A stretch of 64,000 nucleotides of DNA, from positions 2,666,001 through 2,730,000 of the forward strand of contig OW285187.1 in assembly GCA_935421135.1 (NCBI GenBank). Reading direction: 5' to 3'. Position numbers and translations under genes: made by a program. Shown in pieces: positions 58,090-64,000 of this stretch (position 1 is its first letter; every line of letters begins with the position of its first letter). Below the pieces are notes generated by a model that searched no databases, was not told the origin of the DNA, and worked only from the letters and a program-made list of their open reading frames with translations. Source of the DNA: Bugulina stolonifera (Eukaryota; Bryozoa; Gymnolaemata; Cheilostomatida; Bugulidae).

Positions 58090-58236
58090 GTGTAACCTGT
58101 CTAGATATACGTATAACATATCTAGATATACGTATAACATATCTAGATATACGTATAACATATCTGGATATACGTATAACATGTCTAGATATACGTATGA
58201 CATATCAGGATATACGTGTAACATGTACATTATTCG
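58090..58236. repeat. 21-bp minisatellite abutting the SLC16 exon acceptor
   Basis: About six copies of CTAGATATACGTATAACATA plus t, ending at the ATTCGTAG acceptor of the first coding exon. Confidence 0.88.
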
Positions 58237-58246
58237 TAGGCTAAGA

Positions 58247-61200
58247 ATGAGACGGCCTACTAACGACGATTTAGCTGAGGAAGAGGAGGAGTTCAGACGA
58301 GCCTTAGATGCTATTCCCCCTCCAACTCCCCCGGATGGTGGGTGGGGCTGGGTCATAGTTTTCTCCTCTTTTCTGATGAATATGATAGTAGATGGAATAT
58401 GCTACAGCTACGGTGTTCTCATGCCGTCTTTAGTGGAGTCTTTTAACACGTCTACAGCCATGATGAGCCTTGGTGGGGCCATGTTACTCGGCACCTGTAT
58501 GATGTCAGGTAAGAAAGGCATATATTATCTGCTGCCACTTGTTTGATCACATATATTAACTAATTAAGGTGCTGAGGCTACACCAGGTTGTGGTGCATAG
58601 CTAGAGGGAGGTTAGAGGTCAAGGCATACATGTAGATGTCCTGCTATCTCCTCCAACCCAAACAGTGTCATCCCAAACTACTAGTGCAGCCGTAGAGTGG
58701 CCTGGCAATGTTTCATTAGAATATTTGCATAGCCACCTTAACACATCTGCTTGCTTTTACTGTCAGTAGGTAGGTACACAGGCTAGTTTCTCACTTTTAC
58801 TGTCAGTAGGTAGGTACACAGGCTAGTTTCTCACTTTGCTTATCTGTACCTTGTCTCCTGTTCTATTTATAAAAAATGTTTTTCTGTCTGACTACTGCAG
58901 TTAGAAAAGCTACACTATTCCCTGTATACACAACATACATGTAGATATACAGTAATATACATATGGTATATCTATGTTGTACAGTTATGCCATACAAACT
59001 TCTAGCCTATGCTTCTCCAGGTCTCCCGGTCAAGTGTAGCCTGTTATATACATGTAGTGGTAGAAAGCTTTTAATCATTTTTTGCATTTCTGCTGATCAA
59101 AGGAATGCTGCAAACCACTAACTACTTGAAAAGTGGATCATTAAATAATTATCAACTAGTTATAGTAGATTATTTTTTGCCATCTATTTATTAGTATCAG
59201 CTGAAGGTCATCATGTGGTCGGTAGTTGAACTGAAAAGTACAAAAAATTTGTCACCTATACGAGAGAGACAGCTCCCAACACATTTGTCGCCCTCCTTTT
59301 CTCATCTCTTCCAATGAGGTCTACAGTCTGCAAAAACTTTATCTTTTAAATCCCGTACATGTAATTGTTACATAGTTTCCAAGTGGTGAAGGCGACACTG
59401 TAGCATGTGTGTAACATACATGTATGTACTGCTGCCTCTGCACCATACTTCATGTCTAAATTGACACCTGGCCAGAAACGTGACAAACTTTCAGGGACGA
59501 AGTGGCGGAATAAGCCTATTATATGTGACTAGGGGATCACTGTCTACGTATTATAGGTGTGTTATGTCCTCGGATGTGTCTCAACTAGCAGGTCTATTTA
59601 ATAGAACAGAGATCATGACTGTTTGTTTACATTTGTGGTATACAATGGTGCTATATACTGTACATTAGCCAAGACTATTGATATCTTAGGTTTCCACTAC
59701 TAGTCCCAAGTTACCTGGGAGTTATCCCTGTATGAGAAATTCTTTCAGTATTACTTACCTCACTTTCAGTATTACTTACCTCACTTTCAGTATTACTTAC
59801 CTCACTTTCAGTATTACTTACCTCACTTTCAGTATTACTTGCCTCACTTTCAGTATTACTTACCTCACTTTCAGTATTACTTACCTCACTTTCAGTATTA
59901 CTTACCTCACTTTCAGTATTACTTACCTCACTTTCAGTATTACTTACCTCACTTTCAGTATTACTTACCTCACTTTCAGTATTACTTACCTCACTTTTTA
60001 TGTTTTGTTCTGTGGATTAGTCACTCTGTAAGTATATGTGCTATAATAATGAATAAGAGATGTACATGTACATAGTGTAATGTTATACAGGTGTCCTCCT
60101 ACATGTATGTGTACGTCTATGTAACCCATATGTATGTATACTATGTGTACATTGTATGTATACTTTATGTGTGTATACTATGTGTACATTGTATGTATAC
60201 TATATGTATGTGTACTATGTGTACATTGTATGTATACTATATGTATGTATACTATATGTATGTATACTATATGTATATATGCTATATTTGTGTATTACAT
60301 GTATTTTCATAATAGAGCAAGTAAGGAAGGACAGTCAAAGAAAGGACTGTTGCACATGGTCGTAGTTGACATAGGTTTACTTTTCTCCCTATCACGATAA
60401 TTCAACCATCCTGTTGTCAGTTGTACTCAGAAAGTCTGGCTCTACAATGTTGCGTAACTTTATAAACATTTTGTACTTTTATCATTCCATATTATGTGTT
60501 TGTTTTCTATTCTAGCAGCGTTTCCCTAGTAACCAATGTACGGTACCCTAGTAGCCAATGTACGGTACCCTAGTAACCAATGTACGGTACCCTAGTAGCC
60601 AATGTACGGTACCCTAGTAGCCAATGTACGATTGGTGTATACATACATGTATCATGTGTACATATCTCACACGTGGACTAATGTAACAGTATATTACAAT
60701 GTATATGTATGTGTTGATAGGTCCTCTAGCCAGTGCTCTGTGTAACAAGCTAGGGAGTAGGAGGGTGGCTCTGTTAGGCTGCCTCATCTCTACTACCTCC
60801 ATCCTATTCAGTCATGTCGTAGAGAAAGGATCCGCCTTTAACGTGGCCTTTGGTCTATTTGGAGGTAAATATAGTCCTATTACCTCACACTGTTTCTATT
60901 TTGGAAGATGTTATGGCCAAAGTCTAAAACTCAACCAAAGTCTAAATAAAACTCAACATCCCTGTATAGAGTTTTTTGGTTACTATGTCACTAGCAGAGT
61001 GAAAGTTTTGCTGCCATCATCTTGGTGTGAGACCATACTGTCTGCTAGTGGGGTGCATGCATAGTGAATGCTGCCCATATTCAAAGTCATTGGGAATATT
61101 AGTTGGAATCCTTATTGCTAATGAAAGAAGACAACCCCTGGTGGCACGCTGACTGTTATTTTTCGTTGCAGAATGAAGGTTAACTATTACATCATACACA

Positions 61201-62074
61201 CCACCGGCAGCATTATGTGCTATGAATAGCTTTCTACTGTGTAGAGCCTGTCTAATCTATCATACATGTAAACCTAGACATACACATAGACATGACACTG
61301 TGAAGATTGATATATCTGACAGTACAATGTACTAGTAAATACATTCCATAGCTTATTGATTGTCACAAACACTGAAACATTCACAACAGTTGACTAAACT
61401 TATGTTTTCATTCATATGCCTGATATGACCTTCTATGTATATGTGCGATAACGTCCAATGATATGCATATATGCATATATACATGTAAATACAGGCATAA
61501 TAATGTACATACAGATCCAGTTGTGTATTATTATACATACACGTATATACTTAGATCACATGTCCTAGGATGCACATTGGTTATGTAGTCGTCATAGTAA
61601 CATAACAATAACTGACTGTTAGAAATTCTACCATTGGAGTAGCCTCCAATCATGAATTACAGGATGTTTCCATAGGTGGGTCAGAGTGGCCGATACCTCG
61701 ACTTGTCTTAGAGACCAGGCAATGTCTTGCTGAAATCATGAGCTTCCTGTCCGTAGACATGCTTCACCTAATGACTCATCAGTTGATATTCAAGGGGGAA
61801 CAATTCCAGTTAAACTTTATATAATCTAGTAACCACACTTACTAATTACTACTGTTTACAGGAATCGGTTTTGGTCTGATGTTCCTGGCGTCACTGGTGG
61901 TTGTCGGCTTCTACTTTGAAAGGAATCGAGGTGTAGCCGCTACTCTAGCCATGTGTGGGTCAAGTGTTGGGATGGCTGTACTCGCCCCCCTTACAAGATG
62001 GTTGATGGACAGGTATGACTGGGACGGCTGTGTTATCATACTCAGTGGTATCGTCCTGCATGGCTTCATCTTAG
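58247..62074 (+). CDS. Monocarboxylate transporter-like protein (SLC16 family), 3' incomplete
   Basis: Three exons are visible, 58247-58508, 60721-60864 and 61862-62074, with matching phases, giving the first 206 codons. The product starts MRRPTNDDLAEEEEEFRRAL and goes on to PPTPPDGGWGWVIVFSSF, the SLC16 signature at the start of membrane helix 1. The second exon encodes GPLASALCNKLGSRRVALLG (helices 2-3). The third encodes GIGFGLMFLASLVVVGFYFE then RNRGVAATLAMCGSSVGMAV and PLTRWLMDRYDWDG (helices 4-6), all typical of the family. SLC16 proteins are 12-helix plasma-membrane carriers of lactate, pyruvate, aromatic amino acids or thyroid hormone; the substrate cannot be inferred. The next intron runs past the window end. 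The start at 58247 follows an acceptor, so 5' untranslated exons lie upstream. Confidence 0.92.
59742..59997. repeat. 21-bp minisatellite in SLC16 intron 1
   Basis: Twelve copies of CACTTTCAGTATTACTTACC plus t, nearly identical. Each copy has an acceptor-like CTTTCAG on the plus strand and a donor-like GGTAAGTAAT on the minus strand. Confidence 0.96.
60095..60300. repeat. TATGTATACTATATG-type simple repeat in SLC16 intron 1
   Basis: Degenerate alternation of tatgtgtacattg and tatgtatactata. The open frames through it (Tyr/Cys/Ile/Val-rich) are repeat-derived. Confidence 0.85.
60524..60629. repeat. 22-bp minisatellite in SLC16 intron 1
   Basis: Five copies of CCCTAGTAACCAATGTACGG plus ta, with a GTAGCC variant, about 90 bases before exon 2. 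Confidence 0.93.
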
Positions 62075-63338
62075 GTTTGTATTATTACATAATTATATTA
62101 TACTCTACTATGTGACTATGTGACTTGTCTGTGGGCTGAATACTAGAGCTAGAACACTGTTCACGTAATTATATAGGCCTAAATACATTATCCAAGTAGG
62201 TTTTGACTTGCTGTTTTCTGTTGACTCCATTTGAGTTGCTAATAACAAACAACAGATGGGATAAATGTTGTAACTTTTATCACCTAGTGGTGATTTAGGC
62301 TATTATATTATGTTTTGATGTTTGGCAAATCGCCACCTCACTTTGACAGGAGATAAAGTTACTATTTTATTTATTAGTTAGGTGCAGAGAAAAGAATGAC
62401 GTTGCTTCTCATATTATATCATTTTCACCACACATGATAATATAATATGCAGTCTATCACAATTCACTGTAACACAGTCTAAGGCGTATATGTAGTCGTG
62501 TAGATACACTGTATGCCCGGCACGTTAGAGTTATCTCCCCTAACATAGTTTGGCTTGTACTCACCGTATCACTATGATTATGTACCTGTTGTGTATGGGA
62601 TAGTAGAACCATATAGACAACAGGTAGTGACCGCAGTGTAGGTAGTGACCAATGAGTAGCATAGCCCTAGTTAGTTACAGTATTGCCAAAGAAATAGACC
62701 TAGTAGTCAAAGTGGTTGTAGTAAAGTCAGGTAGTTGTCTCCACATGGTACAAACAGGAAATGGTACTAGTCTAACTCCACAATCAAACAGAATACACTG
62801 TGATTGTAGGTATCCATGTAGTTGTCACTCAGTACTGTAGTGACTACAATGTACATACACACTACTCAACTCACACATGGACAGCACATGTCTCTCTTGT
62901 GCAATAGTAGTCTAGGAGATTAAAAGAATATCATTATTCACATTGCATTGTGTACTTCATTACACAAATACAGAGAAGTTAATTCAAAGCTGTTGGAAAT
63001 CAAAATTGGAAATTACTATCTACAATATCACGATTAATACTCGTGTTGTATATCAGTGAACATTGTTTCCTTCAACTGATCGAGACTAGAAGTAAGGACC
63101 ATTGTGTAGGCATTTATGGTGGGGAGGCAGAAACAAATACTTTTGAAATAGACTGAGGTTGTTGTAGTGGGTTGGGTTTCCTGTAGGATAAATTAAAGTA
63201 TCTCAATGAAGATTATCGCCAGCTTCATGGGTTTTCCCATATGGTGTTCAAACACTTTCCCTTGGCACCTTTCACTAATCTCTAAAACATTTGGTTCTCT
63301 TATGAGTTGTCTTCTCATTCGGTACACATAAACTAGAC
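62075..63338. other. SLC16 intron 3 (unfinished)
   Basis: Intron sequence after the GTTTGT donor at 62075. No further exon of the transporter was recognised before the window ends, and no repeat array is present. Confidence 0.6.
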
Positions 63339-64000
63339 CAGGGATGCCCAAATGTGTCCCTAAGGGACACAGTGTCCCTTTGCATGGATTTTGGTGTCCC
63401 TTCATCACTTCTCAAATTTTACATGCAAACATGTGTTTTTGTGGCTGAGCAGTGAAAGCAATTGCACCGCTCAAGTTAAACTCAAAAATAATGTACATCA
63501 TAATGTTAAAAAATCCCCAAATTCGGAAATCCCAAAGTATTTTTAACTGACACAGAAGTAGATTTCTGTCAACGAGTTAAAAGCTACAAAAAATTGATGG
63601 GCTGGTTGACCTTATCACATTGTCAAGAGCTGAAGAGTAAAGTGAAAAGCGCAGCTACCCCAATTTATCTAAAATTGCTGTCAAACTGATAACACTCTTT
63701 GGTAGCACATTATTGTGTGAGAGTTTGTTCAGTCAAGAACAAAAGTCAGACAAAACTGACTGACAAACATACCAGGCAGCTACTAAAAGAGACATTCTAT
63801 GCAAGCTATACATGTATGTTACACTTGTGAATACAATAATTATTAGTGAGTAACATGGAATTGTCCTTTCTCTTGCAACATTCACACTCTCTCTTTTAGT
63901 AGCTGCCTAGTATGCTTGTCAGTCAGTCTTGTCTGACTTTTGTTCTTGACTGAACAAACTCTCACACAATAATGTGCTACCAAAGAGTGTCATCACTTTG
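63339..64000 (+). mobile_element. Decayed hAT-type DNA transposon, runs off the window
   Basis: The left terminus CAGGGATGCCCAAATGTG has the hAT form (CAGNG..CCCAAA). Downstream, frames broken by stops and a shift encode TLFGSTLLCESLFS and, one frame over, LTDKHTRQLLKETF. These are recognisable pieces of the hAT/ZBED-like C-terminal dimerisation domain (GSTYLCE..FS, RLTD.HL). It is clearly non-functional. The right end and target duplication lie outside the window. Confidence 0.75.
63682..64000. repeat. Long inverted repeat inside the hAT relic
   Basis: Arms of about 113 bases, 63682-63795 and 63888-64000, are over 90 percent identical in opposite orientation. Both include AACACTCTTTGGTAGCACAT or its near copy, with a spacer of about 92 bases. 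The right arm reaches the window edge and may continue. Confidence 0.9.

Larger units (their letters stand above)
53145..58239. other. Gene-poor region TOPORS–SLC16
   Basis: Five kilobases without a conserved coding frame. Contains a TOPORS 3' end candidate (AATAAA, 53605-53610), a transposon-like inverted-repeat element (55578-56026) and a tRNA-like relic (about 54917-54985). A possible non-coding exon at 57601-57668 has an acceptor before it and GTAAGT after, and could be 5' untranslated sequence of the transporter gene. Confidence 0.5.

Noticed and set aside
59732..60075. 99-codon frame FSITYLT and a second frame PHFQYYL
   Set aside because: Direct translation of the 21-bp array in the SLC16 intron.

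Overview
This is nuclear DNA from an animal. It is AT-rich and intron-dense, with GT–AG introns, and holds eight protein-coding genes that can be assembled exon by exon with consistent reading phase. The gene content (a TMC1/2/3-type channel, a BBSome subunit, TOPORS, an SLC16 transporter) points to a metazoan. The compact introns and the many minisatellites containing TACATGTA suggest a marine invertebrate, but the phylum cannot be settled from this window. No bacterial operons, CRISPR arrays, rRNA or intact tRNA genes were seen.

Layout, left to right. 1–4636 (+): 3' part of TCF25, a ribosome quality-control factor. 5552–13911 (+): complete AFG3L2, a mitochondrial m-AAA protease of 20 exons and 795 aa. 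14772–28768 (+): a TMC1/2/3-family mechanotransduction channel of 13 exons and about 1384 aa, with a 4.2-kb satellite in one intron and its whole membrane core in one exon. 30420–34202 (+): NOP56, a box C/D snoRNP core protein of 11 exons and 516 aa. 34420–37271 (−): UBLCP1, a proteasome-associated phosphatase of 9 exons and 340 aa, tail-to-tail with NOP56. 38280–38876 (−): BBIP1, a BBSome subunit of 2 exons and 75 aa. 38877–44574: intergenic, rich in mobile elements. 44575–53006 (+): TOPORS, a RING E3 ligase of 14 exons and 887 aa. 53007–58239: long non-coding stretch. 58247 to beyond 62074 (+): 5' part of an SLC16 monocarboxylate-type transporter, running off the window. A decayed hAT transposon fills the last 660 bases.

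The genes are mostly unrelated housekeeping and sensory genes and do not form a pathway. The most unusual property of the window is structural. Many intronic minisatellites are tandem duplications of the exon–intron junction itself, so real 5' or 3' splice sites are followed or preceded by serial copies of the same site. This is seen in AFG3L2 introns 6, 11, 13, 16 and 18, TMC intron 4 and the BBIP1 intron; TOPORS shows the same thing at its stop codon. NOP56 and UBLCP1 lack it. In TMC the unit is 27 nt and in frame, so each extra donor used would add exactly nine codons. Two members of one DNA-transposon family, with 5-bp target duplications and GC-rich subterminal hairpins, lie in opposite orientation next to and inside TOPORS.
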